From: Aquificota bacterium
GTDB taxonomy: Bacteria > Thermosulfidibacterota > Thermosulfidibacteria > Thermosulfidibacterales > B14-G1
NCBI GenBank assembly: GCA_015486015.1
Contig: WFSL01000033.1
Span: forward strand, 1 to 64,000
Direction of reading: 5' to 3'
DNA length: 64,000 bases
Shown: positions 39,309 to 47,866 of the stretch, in pieces
Numbering within the stretch: the first letter of the stretch is position 1
Layout: every line of letters starts with the position of its first letter
Translations under genes and position numbers: made by a program
Notes under the pieces: generated by a model
Database searches by the model: none
Told to the model about the DNA's origin: nothing
What the model saw: the letters and a program-made list of their open reading frames with translations, nothing else

Positions 39309-39337
39309 TTGACAGGTCAACGGGTGTTTATTATACT
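39309..39337 (+). promoter_or_regulatory. Strong sigma-70 promoter for the porin pair
   Basis: TTGACA at 39309-39314 and TATACT at 39332-39337 are exactly 17 bp apart, a near-consensus promoter. Transcription would begin near 39344, leaving a leader of about 130 nt before ATG 39477. This fits high expression of an outer-membrane porin; a long leader gives room for post-transcriptional control. Confidence 0.75.
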
Positions 39338-39476
39338 GCAAGCAGAAGACCTTTGAGGACAAAAAACCTGAGGAAGGGGGGTGGTAGCAACAAGGGAGAG
39401 CAAAAGAGCGGAGGGATTAGGGTTTTGGGGTTTGTGTAAGGTGGAAGGATATTTTAAGAAAAGGAGGTAGGAGGAT

Positions 39477-41165
39477 ATGAGAAAAGGCTGGTCAGTACTT
39501 GTCGCATTGGCGTTTCTCATCGGCCTCGCATGCTCCGCATCGGCGGGTGTCTTATCTGTTAGGGTGCCCACAAAGAGCGGTATCGAGGCCAGGTTTGGGA
39601 TGGTGGAGCTCTTCACCATGAACTGGAGCAACAACTACGACTTCTATAATGATGCCTCGGATCCCTCCTGGGAGGGCGATCCTGAGGGAGAGGTGCGCCA
39701 GGACTACCTGTCCCACATGGTCTACTTCCCCATAGACTTCGTAAAAGAGGGCCAGTGGCGTGCCCATATGCTCTTCTCCTACAAGGGCTCCGACCAGGAC
39801 CAGGGAGCAGATGCAAATTACAATGCGTTTAACGGTGTTGACTATGACCGCTGGCGTGTTGAGCGTGCCTACTTCGAGTTCAAGCTCAAGTTCCTCCCAG
39901 TAAATGCCTGGATAGGTGTAGGTCATGACATCTGGACCATAGACAGGGAGGGCGGTTGCTTAGTCTACTTCGATGACGATCCCGGTATCCGCTTCTACGG
40001 CAACATCAAGAAGTTCACTTGGGACTTCAAGTTTGCCAGGAAGTCCGAGCAGACCGATGAGCAGGCATTTAAGTACGATCCCAACAGGGATGTCTACATG
40101 CTCAAGCTGGGCTATGACTTTGCCCCATACTTCAAGCCCCATATCTTCTTTGCCTGGGACCGTAACGGCGCCGCAAGATACACCATATACGATGCTAATG
40201 GCGTGCCCTCAAACGCCGTAACTGACAATTATAACGGCGTGAATGTACCCTATATTGCCGTGGGTACTGCTGATGCTGGGGCCTACGATGTCTACTACAT
40301 TGGTGCTACCCTTACAGGGAAGATCGGTCCCCTCATGTACCAGGCAGAGGGTGTCTATCAGGGTGGAAACTTAGATGTGAAGGGTAAAGGCACGTATCAG
40401 CCCGACGGGGATCGTGAAGACGATTATGACATCAACGCCTGGGCAGGCCTGGTTAACTTCCAGGTGGACCTGGCCCAGTGGATCCCCGCCCTCAACAAGT
40501 TTGTGGTGGGAATCGGTGGTGTTTACTACTCCGGCGACGATGATCCCAACGACGATAACCTCGAGGGCTTTGTGGGTGTCACCAGCGGTAACAGGTTCTT
40601 CAAGCCCTGGGAGATGGGGACACTGCCCGTCCATGGTGCCAATGAGCAGCCTGTGATTGGCAGCACCATTTATGCCTGGAACCCCACTGGTTGGGGCGTG
40701 GGCCCCGGACTCGGCGGTGTGGTAGGCCAGTCTTTGGATAAGGCGAATCTTGGTGCCCATGGCGACAACCCCGGCCTCTGGGCCATCGTCTTCACCATTG
40801 ACTGGGTGCCTGCCACCAACTGGGACATTAAGGCCCTGGTGAAGTACATGCAGTGGGACCACACCGATCCAATCGAGGATCAGTTGGGTGACAACCACTG
40901 GCACAAGATCCTGAGGCTCCCATACCACGTAGATAAGGATGAGTTTAAGTTCAGGCCCAATCATGCCCATGACATTGACGAGAGTATCGGTACAGAGACA
41001 GACCTCATGGTGAGCTATAGGATGTACTCCAACGTGACGGTGTTTGGTGGTATCTCCGCCCTCTTCCCCGGCAGCGGCATTGACGATATCAACGATGTCC
41101 TCTACGACGACAACGACTCTGACACCGCCTGGCACGGTCAGTTGGGCGTAAAATTCGTCTTCTGA
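39477..41165 (+). CDS. Outer-membrane beta-barrel porin, first copy
   Basis: A 562-residue precursor with signal peptide MRKGWSVLVALAFLIGLACSASA. The mature part is rich in alternating aromatic and polar residues typical of transmembrane beta strands (for example MVELFTMNWSNNYDF and RVERAYFEFKLKF). It ends in LGVKFVF, whose terminal Phe is the signal for BAM-mediated assembly. Many Asp/Asn-rich loops suggest calcium binding or exposed turns. It is a close paralogue of the next gene and differs mainly by a longer loop near residues 245-265. RBS AAGGAGGTAGGAGG is strong. Transported solute unknown. Confidence 0.85.
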   Translation: MRKGWSVLVALAFLIGLACSASAGVLSVRVPTKSGIEARFGMVELFTMNWSNNYDFYNDASDPSWEGDPEGEVRQDYLSHMVYFPIDFVKEGQWRAHMLFSYKGSDQDQGADANYNAFNGVDYDRWRVERAYFEFKLKFLPVNAWIGVGHDIWTIDREGGCLVYFDDDPGIRFYGNIKKFTWDFKFARKSEQTDEQAFKYDPNRDVYMLKLGYDFAPYFKPHIFFAWDRNGAARYTIYDANGVPSNAVTDNYNGVNVPYIAVGTADAGAYDVYYIGATLTGKIGPLMYQAEGVYQGGNLDVKGKGTYQPDGDREDDYDINAWAGLVNFQVDLAQWIPALNKFVVGIGGVYYSGDDDPNDDNLEGFVGVTSGNRFFKPWEMGTLPVHGANEQPVIGSTIYAWNPTGWGVGPGLGGVVGQSLDKANLGAHGDNPGLWAIVFTIDWVPATNWDIKALVKYMQWDHTDPIEDQLGDNHWHKILRLPYHVDKDEFKFRPNHAHDIDESIGTETDLMVSYRMYSNVTVFGGISALFPGSGIDDINDVLYDDNDSDTAWHGQLGVKFVF

Positions 41166-41194
41166 GTGTAGCCTGTATGTAGATTCTGATCTTT

Positions 41195-41226
41195 GGCCCG
41201 CTGGCTAAATGCCAGCGGGCCATTTT
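41195..41226 (+). terminator. Hairpin terminator between the two porins
   Basis: A perfect 11-bp inverted repeat, GGCCCGCTGGC (41195-41205) and GCCAGCGGGCC (41211-41221), encloses the loop TAAAT and is followed by ATTTTA. It lies 30 bp after the first porin stop and 20 bp before the second start. The short U tract suggests partial termination, so the second porin may be expressed by read-through. Confidence 0.8.
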
Positions 41227-41245
41227 ACAAACTGGGGAGGTGGAT

Positions 41246-42892
41246 GTGAAGAAGGCATGGATATTTTCTCTGGCGGTTTTATTCACCTTTGGTCTTCTCT
41301 GTAGTGCTTCGGCGGGGGTCCTCTCTGTGAGGGTACCCACAAAAAGCGGCATAGAGGCCAGGTTTGGGATGGTGGAGATCTTCACCATGAACTGGACCAA
41401 CAACTACGACTTCTACGACGACGCCTCGGATCCCATGTGGGGTGGTGATCCTGAAGGGAACGTCCGCCAGGACTACATGTCCCACATGGTCTATTTCCCC
41501 ATTGACTTTGTGAAGGCGGGTCAGTGGAGGGCCCACCTGCTCGCCTCCTACAAGAGTTCCGACTTCGACCAGGGGGCAGACGTCAACAAGGACACATTCA
41601 ACGGTGTTGACTATGACCGCTGGCGTGTTGAGCGTGCCTACTTCGAGTTCAAGCTCAAGTTCCTCCCAGTTAACGCCTGGATAGGTGTGGGGCATGATCT
41701 CTGGGACCTGGATCGGGCTGGAGGTGCCTTAGTCTACTTCGACGACGATCCCGGTATCCGCTTCTACGGCAACATCAAGAGGTGCACCTGGGACATCAAG
41801 TACGCCAGGAAGTCTGAGCAGACCGACGAGCAGGCCTTTGATTATGACTCCAACAGGGATGTCCTTGCAGCCAAGATCGGTTATGACTTTGGCCCATACT
41901 TCAAGCCCCATATCTTCTTTGCCTGGGACCGCAACGGTGCCGCAAGATTCAGCATGTACAAGTCTGACGGCCTCTTCAGCAAGGATATCATTACCAACGA
42001 TGCCGGGGCCTATGATGTATTCTACATTGGTGCCAATGCTACGGGGAAGATTGGTCCCCTCATGTATCAGATAGAGGGTGCCTACCAGGGCGGAAGCGTA
42101 GATGTGAAGGGTAAAGGCATGTACCAGCCCGATGGTGGGCGTGAGGACGATTTTGACGTCTCAGCCTGGGCAGGCCTGATAAACCTCCAGGTGGATCTGG
42201 CCCAGTGGATCCCCGCCCTCAACAAATTCGTGGTGGGAATCGGTGGTGTTTACTACTCCGGCGACGATGACCCCGACGACGATAATCTCGAGGGCTTCGT
42301 GGGTGTCACCAACGCTAACAGATTCTTCAAGCCCTGGGAGATGGGTACACTGCCCGTCCATGGCACAAACGAGCAGCCTGTAGTCGGCAGCACCATTTAT
42401 GCCTGGAACACCACCGGTTGGGGTGTGGGTCCTGGAATAGGTGGCGTTGCAGGCCAGCCTGTGGATGCAGTGAATCTTGGTGCCCATGGCGACAACCCCG
42501 GTCTCTGGGCCATCGTCTTCACCATTGACTGGGCACCTGCCGCCAACTGGAACATCAAGGCCATGGTGAAGTACATGCAGTGGGACCACACCGATCCAAT
42601 CGAGGATCAGTTGGGTGACAACCACTGGCACAAGATCCTGAGACTGCCCTACAGCGTAGATCCTGATGAGAAGGATCTTCACCCCAACAGGGCCCACGAC
42701 ATTGACGAGGAGATCGGCACAGAGACGGACCTCATGGTAAGCTACAGGATGTACACCAACGTAACCATATTTGGCGGCATCTCCGCCCTCTTCCCCGGCA
42801 GCGGCATTGACGACATCAACGATGTCATCTACGGCGACAACGACTCTGACACCGCCTGGCACAGCCAATTAGGCGTAAAATTCATCTTCTAA
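41246..42892 (+). CDS. Outer-membrane beta-barrel porin, second copy
   Basis: A 548-residue paralogue of the preceding porin. It has a signal peptide MKKAWIFSLAVLFTFGLLCSASA in the GTG 41246 reading and the same C-terminal signature (LGVKFIF). GGGGAGG ends 5 nt before GTG 41246; GTG 41240 would overlap that site. Several DNA blocks of 70 bp or more are identical to the first copy, while loop regions and third positions differ. No promoter is visible in the 80-bp spacer, so expression probably depends on read-through of the hairpin. Transported solute unknown. Confidence 0.85.
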   Translation: MKKAWIFSLAVLFTFGLLCSASAGVLSVRVPTKSGIEARFGMVEIFTMNWTNNYDFYDDASDPMWGGDPEGNVRQDYMSHMVYFPIDFVKAGQWRAHLLASYKSSDFDQGADVNKDTFNGVDYDRWRVERAYFEFKLKFLPVNAWIGVGHDLWDLDRAGGALVYFDDDPGIRFYGNIKRCTWDIKYARKSEQTDEQAFDYDSNRDVLAAKIGYDFGPYFKPHIFFAWDRNGAARFSMYKSDGLFSKDIITNDAGAYDVFYIGANATGKIGPLMYQIEGAYQGGSVDVKGKGMYQPDGGREDDFDVSAWAGLINLQVDLAQWIPALNKFVVGIGGVYYSGDDDPDDDNLEGFVGVTNANRFFKPWEMGTLPVHGTNEQPVVGSTIYAWNTTGWGVGPGIGGVAGQPVDAVNLGAHGDNPGLWAIVFTIDWAPAANWNIKAMVKYMQWDHTDPIEDQLGDNHWHKILRLPYSVDPDEKDLHPNRAHDIDEEIGTETDLMVSYRMYTNVTIFGGISALFPGSGIDDINDVIYGDNDSDTAWHSQLGVKFIF

Positions 42893-42931
42893 GGGGTCAG
42901 GTCTTGAATTTGGCAATTTCCTTAGCGCTGT

Positions 42932-43723
42932 TCACACCAGATCATAAGACCAGTAGACTTTGACGCCCTTCTCCTGGGCATAGGCCTCCACATCAGGCAC
43001 CACGGTGTGGACAACTGCCACCTTCACCACATCTTCGCCTTTCACGCCCTCCAGAGATGAAACCAGCTCCACGTGCTTGAGAAACCTGTTCACCTCCTTT
43101 TTAGAGAGGCTGGTCTTGGCCTCACCCAAAACGAGGACCCTTCTGCCATTCTTCTTGCCCCAACCGTAGATGTTCACCTGGACATACCGGCCCTTCTTGG
43201 TGCCAGGCAGGTATTTTCTTAAAAGCCTCCCCTCTAACTGAATGCCGAAGTCCCTCTCCAAAAGAGACGGCAGGTAGCGGTAGCTCTTGTTCTCCAGCTC
43301 ATAGCCCACGGCATCGGACATGCTCTCCAGCCTCTCCCTGGTTTCAGCATGGGCTTCGGTGAGCTGGTCCATCCTCTGGGCGAGCTCCCCCAGCCGCCTT
43401 TCGGTTTCCCTCTGGGCCTCGGCCAGCTGGTCTACCCTAACAGTGAGCTGCCCTAACCGCTCCTCGGTCCTCCTCTGAGCCTCGGCCAGCTCATCCATCC
43501 TCACTGCCAGTTGGTCCACCCGCTGAGCGAGCTCGTCCAAGCGCTCCTCGGTCCTCCTCTGAGCCTCGGCCAGCTCGCCTACTACAGCCTTCAGCTCTAA
43601 AAAGTCGTCTCTCTTAACCGACTCTCCGACTACACGCTGAATGGCCCTCACCACCTTCAACAAAGGTGGCCTTAGCTCCTGGGGCAGCTCTTCGAAGGCT
43701 TCCAGTAACTCGACTTCTAACAT
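42932..43723 (-). CDS. Coiled-coil protein with nuclease-like C-terminal domain (DUF3782 type)
   Basis: About 263 residues. Residues 1-45 are acidic and helical, 45-140 a repetitive coiled coil made of near-identical units (EAQRRTEERLDELAQRVDQL type). Residues 150-263 resemble the PD-(D/E)XK fold: QVNIYGW, then VLVLGEAKTSLSKKEV, giving the E-x-K part of the active site. The upstream metal Asp appears as Asn in VNIYG, so activity is uncertain. I recognise the arrangement from DUF3782-like proteins common in thermophiles. ATG 43723 has AGGAG 7 nt upstream. It converges on the second porin. Confidence 0.72.
   Translation of the reverse strand: MLEVELLEAFEELPQELRPPLLKVVRAIQRVVGESVKRDDFLELKAVVGELAEAQRRTEERLDELAQRVDQLAVRMDELAEAQRRTEERLGQLTVRVDQLAEAQRETERRLGELAQRMDQLTEAHAETRERLESMSDAVGYELENKSYRYLPSLLERDFGIQLEGRLLRKYLPGTKKGRYVQVNIYGWGKKNGRRVLVLGEAKTSLSKKEVNRFLKHVELVSSLEGVKGEDVVKVAVVHTVVPDVEAYAQEKGVKVYWSYDLV
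43458..43576. repeat. 84-bp-period direct repeat inside the coiled-coil gene
   Basis: A 35-bp block is repeated exactly at 43458-43492 and 43542-43576, a period of 84 bp or 28 codons, which is four heptads. A degenerate third copy is near 43411-43435. It encodes the EAQRRTEERL unit, so copy number can change by slippage without breaking the reading frame or the coiled-coil register. Confidence 0.8.
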
Positions 43724-43871
43724 GGGCAAACTCCTATGGCCTTATATCTCAGAATCTATCTCTTTCTGAAGGTAAAATCAAAGTATCATTTCGGGATTAC
43801 TCAAAAGCCACAACGCAGGAGAAGAGGCAAGACAGGCCAGGGGGCACGGCCTTCATGTAAAGAGGAGGCCT

Positions 43872-43985
43872 TTACTCCAGGATCATGAGCAGGTCCCCTG
43901 ACTCTACGGTATCTCCCCTGAAAACCAGCACCTCCTTCACTTTGCCAGGCATAGGGACCCCTCGAGCACTAACCCCTGGAGCCTT
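43872..43985 (-). pseudogene. Remnant of a biotinyl (BCCP-like) domain
   Basis: On the minus strand a 37-codon frame runs from an in-frame TAA near 43990 to a TAA at 43872-43874. It encodes GVPMPGKVKEVLVFRGDTVESG and then DLLMILE. This matches the biotinyl-domain pattern APMPGKV...V..GD.V..GD.LL.LE, but stops exactly where the biotin-accepting AMKM motif should follow. The upstream part of a carboxylase subunit is missing, and no RBS or start is evident. It is best explained as a decayed gene fragment. The remainder of 43724-44127 holds only a tRNA terminator and no other gene. Confidence 0.55.
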
Positions 43986-44071
43986 TCGTTAAACCCCCCA
44001 TAGGAGAGGATCTTGATCCCCCTGTCCTTTCTCTCTGGAAACTTAAAGAGTTCCGGTCCAAGGGAAAGTGG

Positions 44072-44109
44072 AAAAATAAAAACAAGGGTGGAAATACCAC
44101 CACCCCTTC
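44072..44109 (-). terminator. Intrinsic terminator of the tRNA-Leu unit
   Basis: On the minus strand, AAGGGGTGG and CCACCCTT pair across a short loop and are followed by GTTTTTATTTTT. It begins about 19 nt past the tRNA 3' end, as expected for a monocistronic tRNA gene. Confidence 0.8.
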
Positions 44110-44127
44110 TTTTATATACCCGAAATC

Positions 44128-44216
44128 TGGTGCCGAAGGCGGGATTCGAACCCGCACGGCCTTTTACAGCCACTGGATCCTGAGTCCAGCGCGTCTCCCA
44201 TTTCCGCCACTTCGGC
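44128..44216 (-). tRNA. tRNA-Leu (anticodon CAG)
   Basis: An 89-nt tRNA with encoded CCA. The acceptor stem pairs GCCGAAG (44210-44216) with CTTCGGC, followed by discriminator A and CCA at 44128-44130. The anticodon arm is CTGGA-CTCAGGA-TCCAG, giving anticodon CAG, which reads CTG leucine codons. A long variable arm (GTGGCTGTAAAAGGCCGT region) marks it as a class II tRNA, and the T arm has GTTCGAATC. The unit has its own promoter and terminator. Confidence 0.95.
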
Positions 44217-44245
44217 ACAGGGGTTAAACACCTACTGCATGGGAG

Positions 44246-44274
44246 TTTATAGGTCCATCGTGCCCTACTGTCAA
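44246..44274 (-). promoter_or_regulatory. Promoter of the tRNA-Leu gene
   Basis: On the minus strand, TTGACA (44269-44274) and TATAAA (44246-44251) are exactly 17 bp apart, 30 bp upstream of the tRNA 5' end. This is one of the closest matches to consensus in the window. Between -10 and the tRNA is a GC-containing stretch without a strong discriminator motif. Confidence 0.8.
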
Positions 44275-44308
44275 GGGCTACCCTACTGGATAGAGTGGCT
44301 CTCCTGCC

Positions 44309-45301
44309 TTATGGAGGTGGGGTCGGCTTGGAGGTAACAGCTCCCACCTTACCACCCCTCACCTCCATTCCAGGCTCCAGGGGCATTTTGGAGTTGTAGA
44401 GATAGCAGGTAGAAACCCTCTCCTGCACCCTGATCACCACCAACCTGCCCACTACCTCATCCACACCAGCAGGGGAATAAACGTCCAGCACCATCCCAGG
44501 GCGCAGCCCATCCCGTGTCCCCAGGTTCACCATGACGAAGTCCATAAGGGCACCCACGTTCTTTTCACCCTGCAGCTTGACTATAACACCATGTCTGTCC
44601 GGAGGACCGGGGATAAACCTGTATATAGGGGGAAGCGCCTTCAAGGGGAGCAGGAAATCCCCCTTTCTAACAGGAAAGGCCACAGTCCTGATGGTCCCTT
44701 GGGCCTTTTCTTTGCCCACCTTGTCCACCTGTAAGACACCCAAACAGTCCACCTGCCACCCAATAGCCTTCCTTGTATTGGGCATCTTCACCTTCCCATC
44801 GTTGCGGACTATCAGATACCTCTCACCCACCTTGCAGGGGGCCACCCCGGTCCTCCAATAGATGGAGACCCGATCATACTGGTTAAAGATAGTCTTATCA
44901 GGATCATATACGCTCGTCCCAAGCGTATAAGGAGAAAACACAGGCCTGGGGGAGAGGTAAGACGAAAAGAGGATTACCCCAGAAGGCACAAGGGGCCTCC
45001 TTTTAACTGCTACCCCATGCACAGTGGGCTTGGTCAAATACTTCACCTGAGCAGGATGGGGTACAAGGAGCACCTCCCCAGGGTATATCCAGTGGGGATT
45101 AGGAACCTTATCCTGATTGCTGTCCCAAATGAATGGCCAATAGAGGGAGTTACCGTACAAGCTTTGGGATATGCCCCAGAGGGTGTCTCCCTTCTTTACA
45201 GTATACTGAGCACTCCGAGGCCCCTTTCCACACACGCCGGGCCCTGAACCCATGAAAAAGATCAAGATCCATACCAACACCCTCAAAAACCTCTGCCTCA
45301 C
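44309..45301 (-). CDS. Exported LysM-domain protein
   Basis: A 330-residue envelope protein. A signal peptide (MRQRFLRVLVWILIFFMGSGPGVCG) precedes a LysM peptidoglycan-binding domain starting QYTVKKGDTLWGISQSLYG and ending about residue 82. The remaining 240 residues are beta-rich with no catalytic motif I recognise; segments such as NLGTRDGLRPGMVLDVY suggest a small barrel. The same layout (LysM plus unknown domain) is common in Desulfobacterota. GTG 45301 overlaps the upstream stop (TAGTG). It probably shares a transcript with the lipoprotein and proS. Confidence 0.85.
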   Translation of the reverse strand: MRQRFLRVLVWILIFFMGSGPGVCGKGPRSAQYTVKKGDTLWGISQSLYGNSLYWPFIWDSNQDKVPNPHWIYPGEVLLVPHPAQVKYLTKPTVHGVAVKRRPLVPSGVILFSSYLSPRPVFSPYTLGTSVYDPDKTIFNQYDRVSIYWRTGVAPCKVGERYLIVRNDGKVKMPNTRKAIGWQVDCLGVLQVDKVGKEKAQGTIRTVAFPVRKGDFLLPLKALPPIYRFIPGPPDRHGVIVKLQGEKNVGALMDFVMVNLGTRDGLRPGMVLDVYSPAGVDEVVGRLVVIRVQERVSTCYLYNSKMPLEPGMEVRGGKVGAVTSKPTPPP

Positions 45302-45903
45302 TACCTTCCCCCTCTAAGTAAGGCCTCCCCTTCCTCCCGGCCAAGAACAAAGGGAGGCCCCCCCATTGCCTCCTTCAAACCCTCCACACCCTCCCTTACC
45401 TTACCCTCCCTTACCAAAATTAACCCCATTTTTAGCATTGCTTGAGAGTACCTATCCCCCCCTGGGTATCTTGCCACGAGCATCCTCAAGGTGGATAGCG
45501 CCTTCGCATTGAGCCCCTCAGCCTCTTGGAGGGTAGCCGCAAGGTAGAGGGCATCATCGGCAAGGGGATGATTAGGATAGGTGCTGGCAAAAGAGATAAA
45601 AAGCCTACTGGCCTCCCCTTTTCTGCCCTGCATCATCTTTTGGTATGCCAACCTGAACGAAGCAGGTACCCAAGGATTGCGGGAGAAGAGCCGAAATACA
45701 GGAGAACGAGCCCGAGGAAGGGGCATCAGAGAAGCCTTCTCCATTTCAAGCTGGGCCTTCAGTTTGTCGGCCTTCACCTCCTCAAACTGGAGGGCCTCCA
45801 TCAGGACATTGGAACTCTCGGAGGGTTTCCCAGGCCCCGGGGGAGGAGAAACCGATGCACACCCCCACAGAAACAAGAGGAGAAAAGGCAGGACTCTCAA
45901 CAC
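45301..45903 (-). CDS. TPR-like outer-membrane lipoprotein (YbgF/CpoB-like)
   Basis: A 200-residue lipoprotein. The signal peptide [15 protein letters not shown] gives a lipobox LWGC at Cys15. A short coiled coil ([23 protein letters not shown]) precedes TPR-like repeats including [22 protein letters not shown] and [15 protein letters not shown], which resemble the tail of YbgF/CpoB proteins and BamD-like factors. A role in envelope maintenance is inferred. GTG 45903 overlaps the proS stop by 7 bp with GGAGGTGGA upstream. Its stop overlaps the LysM gene start. Confidence 0.78.
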   Translation of the reverse strand: MLRVLPFLLLFLWGCASVSPPPGPGKPSESSNVLMEALQFEEVKADKLKAQLEMEKASLMPLPRARSPVFRLFSRNPWVPASFRLAYQKMMQGRKGEASRLFISFASTYPNHPLADDALYLAATLQEAEGLNAKALSTLRMLVARYPGGDRYSQAMLKMGLILVREGKVREGVEGLKEAMGGPPFVLGREEGEALLRGGR

Positions 45904-47621
45904 TCCACCTCCTTAAAAAGGGCCTCCTTGGCAGATACCACTTCCCCAATGGCATCCCTTATGGGCACCTCCCTGACATCCTTCCCGCGGCGGAGCTTCA
46001 GCTCACACATCCCTTTCCTTATGCCCCTCTCACCAATGGTAACCCTCAGCGGCACCCCGATGAGATCGGCATCGTTGAACTTCACGCCTGCCCTCTCTTC
46101 CCTATCGTCTAAAAGAACATCCACACCCCTCTCCAAGAGCTCACGATACAGGGCCTCGGCAACCTCCTTTATGTCAGACCTCCCCCAGTTAGTGGGGAGC
46201 AGGTAGCACTCAAAAGGGGCAATGGAAATAGGCCAGATGATTCCCCGCTCATCGTGGTGCTGCTCTATGGCCGCCGCCGCCGTTCTCGTGACACCAATCC
46301 CGTAACAGCCCATAAAAAAGGGGCGCTCCACCCCATCGCGATCCAGAAAAAAGGCCCCCATAGCCTCACTATACTTCGTGCCCAGCTTAAAGACATGCCC
46401 CACCTCGATGCCCCTCGAAAACTCCAAGGGAACGCCGCACAGGCTGCACAGATCCCCAGGTTTAGCCTTAACGATGTCCCCCACCATATCCCAAGAGAAG
46501 TCCCTGCCTGGATTGGCATTCACATAGTGATAGTCCTCCTCATTTGCACCCACCACCACATTCTTCATACCCTCCAAGGTCCTATCGGCCACCAGCCTGA
46601 CACCCTTGAGGCCTATGGGGCCAGCAAAGCCCACAGGGGCCCCTGAAATCTCTTCCACATCGTCAAAGGCCGCCAGCCTCAGCTCGCTCACCCCCAATAA
46701 GCGGGCCGCTTTTGCCTCATTTACCTCTCTGTCCCCAGGTATCATGAGGGCCACAAACCCCACCTCCGTTTGATAGATTAAAGTCTTCACCAGGCGGGAA
46801 GGTGAAACCCCTATAAAACCTGTCACCTCCTCCACAGTCCTCATGCGAGGGGTATGAATCTTCTCCAAGGGTCCCTCCTGATCCTGATCATCCTTTAGAA
46901 GGGGACGAAACGTGGCCTTCTCTATATTGGCAGTATACCCACACTGGGGGCAGCGGACAATCACATCCTCCCCTGCCTCTGCCCAAACCATGAACTCGTG
47001 GGAGACATCACCCCCTATAGCCCCAGTCTCTGCCTCCACAGCGGTAAACCTCAGCCCACACCGCCTGAATATCTGGGAATAGGCGTCGTACATATCCTGA
47101 TAGCTCCTGTTGAGGCCTTCCTCGTCAGCATCGAAGCTATACGCATCCTTCATAATAAATTCTCGGGCCCTCATAAGACCAAAGCGGGGGCGTATCTCAT
47201 CCCTGAATTTTATGTGGATCTGATAAAGATTCAGGGGGAGTTGCCTGTAAGATCGAAGCTCATTCCTTACGAGATCAGTGATCACCTCCTCATGGGTGGG
47301 GCCCAAGCAGAATTCCCTCTCACCCCTGTCCTTAAACCTGAGCAACTCCTTACCAAAACGGTCCCAACGCCCCGTCTCCCTCCAAAGCTCAGCAGGCTGG
47401 ACCACAGGGAGAAAGACCTCCAATGCCCCTTTGGCATTCATCTCCTCCCTAACGATACCCTCCACCTTCCGGATCACCCTGTACCCCAGGGGCAAGAAAG
47501 AGTAGATACCGGAGGCGAGCTTCCTTATCATTCCTCCCCTGAGCATAAACTGATGGCTGAATATCTCCGCCTCTGCCGGCTTCTCCCTCAGGGTAGGCAT
47601 ATAATACCTGGTGAGCCTCAT
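45897..47621 (-). CDS. proS: Prolyl-tRNA synthetase (bacterial type)
   Basis: A 574-residue class II synthetase of the long, ProX-containing bacterial form. Motif 2 is seen in [24 protein letters not shown] (in part). The YbaK-like editing insertion lies about residues 225-390 ([23 protein letters not shown]). Motif 3 is in [17 protein letters not shown]. The C-terminal anticodon-binding domain contains [19 protein letters not shown]. It follows the small unknown gene (ATGA overlap) in the mutL run and is followed by two envelope genes. Confidence 0.96.
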   Translation of the reverse strand: MRLTRYYMPTLREKPAEAEIFSHQFMLRGGMIRKLASGIYSFLPLGYRVIRKVEGIVREEMNAKGALEVFLPVVQPAELWRETGRWDRFGKELLRFKDRGEREFCLGPTHEEVITDLVRNELRSYRQLPLNLYQIHIKFRDEIRPRFGLMRAREFIMKDAYSFDADEEGLNRSYQDMYDAYSQIFRRCGLRFTAVEAETGAIGGDVSHEFMVWAEAGEDVIVRCPQCGYTANIEKATFRPLLKDDQDQEGPLEKIHTPRMRTVEEVTGFIGVSPSRLVKTLIYQTEVGFVALMIPGDREVNEAKAARLLGVSELRLAAFDDVEEISGAPVGFAGPIGLKGVRLVADRTLEGMKNVVVGANEEDYHYVNANPGRDFSWDMVGDIVKAKPGDLCSLCGVPLEFSRGIEVGHVFKLGTKYSEAMGAFFLDRDGVERPFFMGCYGIGVTRTAAAAIEQHHDERGIIWPISIAPFECYLLPTNWGRSDIKEVAEALYRELLERGVDVLLDDREERAGVKFNDADLIGVPLRVTIGERGIRKGMCELKLRRGKDVREVPIRDAIGEVVSAKEALFKEVEC

Positions 47622-47866
47622 AGACCCCCCTCCGTCCAGTCCTCCCCTGTATCCTCTTCTTCCATGTCTTCTACCGCATAAACAGTATCCAAGGTGCGGG
47701 TTAACAGCTCCCCCATATCCTTGAGCAACCCAATGTGACCCATAAGGGTAGAGAGGTCCTCAGGAATCCCCTCCTTCAACATAGCCTTACATGCTGAGAC
47801 CACATGAATAAGCGACAACTCCGAATAGAGACCCACGGTTTCCTTCACCAGCTTTCTATCTATCAT
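47618..47866 (-). CDS. Small acidic protein of unknown function between mutL and proS
   Basis: An 82-residue protein that I do not recognise. The N-terminal 60 residues are predicted helical ([20 protein letters not shown] and [20 protein letters not shown]); the last 20 are very acidic ([14 protein letters not shown]). No signal peptide or transmembrane segment. It overlaps the mutL stop by one base and the proS start by 4 nt, which supports real translation. Two cysteine positions are few; only Cys26 is present. A small regulatory or chaperone-like role is possible, not shown. Confidence 0.6.
   Translation of the reverse strand: MIDRKLVKETVGLYSELSLIHVVSACKAMLKEGIPEDLSTLMGHIGLLKDMGELLTRTLDTVYAVEDMEEEDTGEDWTEGGL

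Noticed and set aside
39552-39926. Minus-strand frames opposite both porins
   Set aside because: Both paralogues show matching antisense frames because their coding sequence is conserved, not because of an antisense gene.
43937-44218. A 93-codon minus-strand frame overlapping the tRNA-Leu
   Set aside because: Most of it reads through the tRNA and its terminator in a different frame from the biotinyl remnant; no RBS and no recognisable protein.
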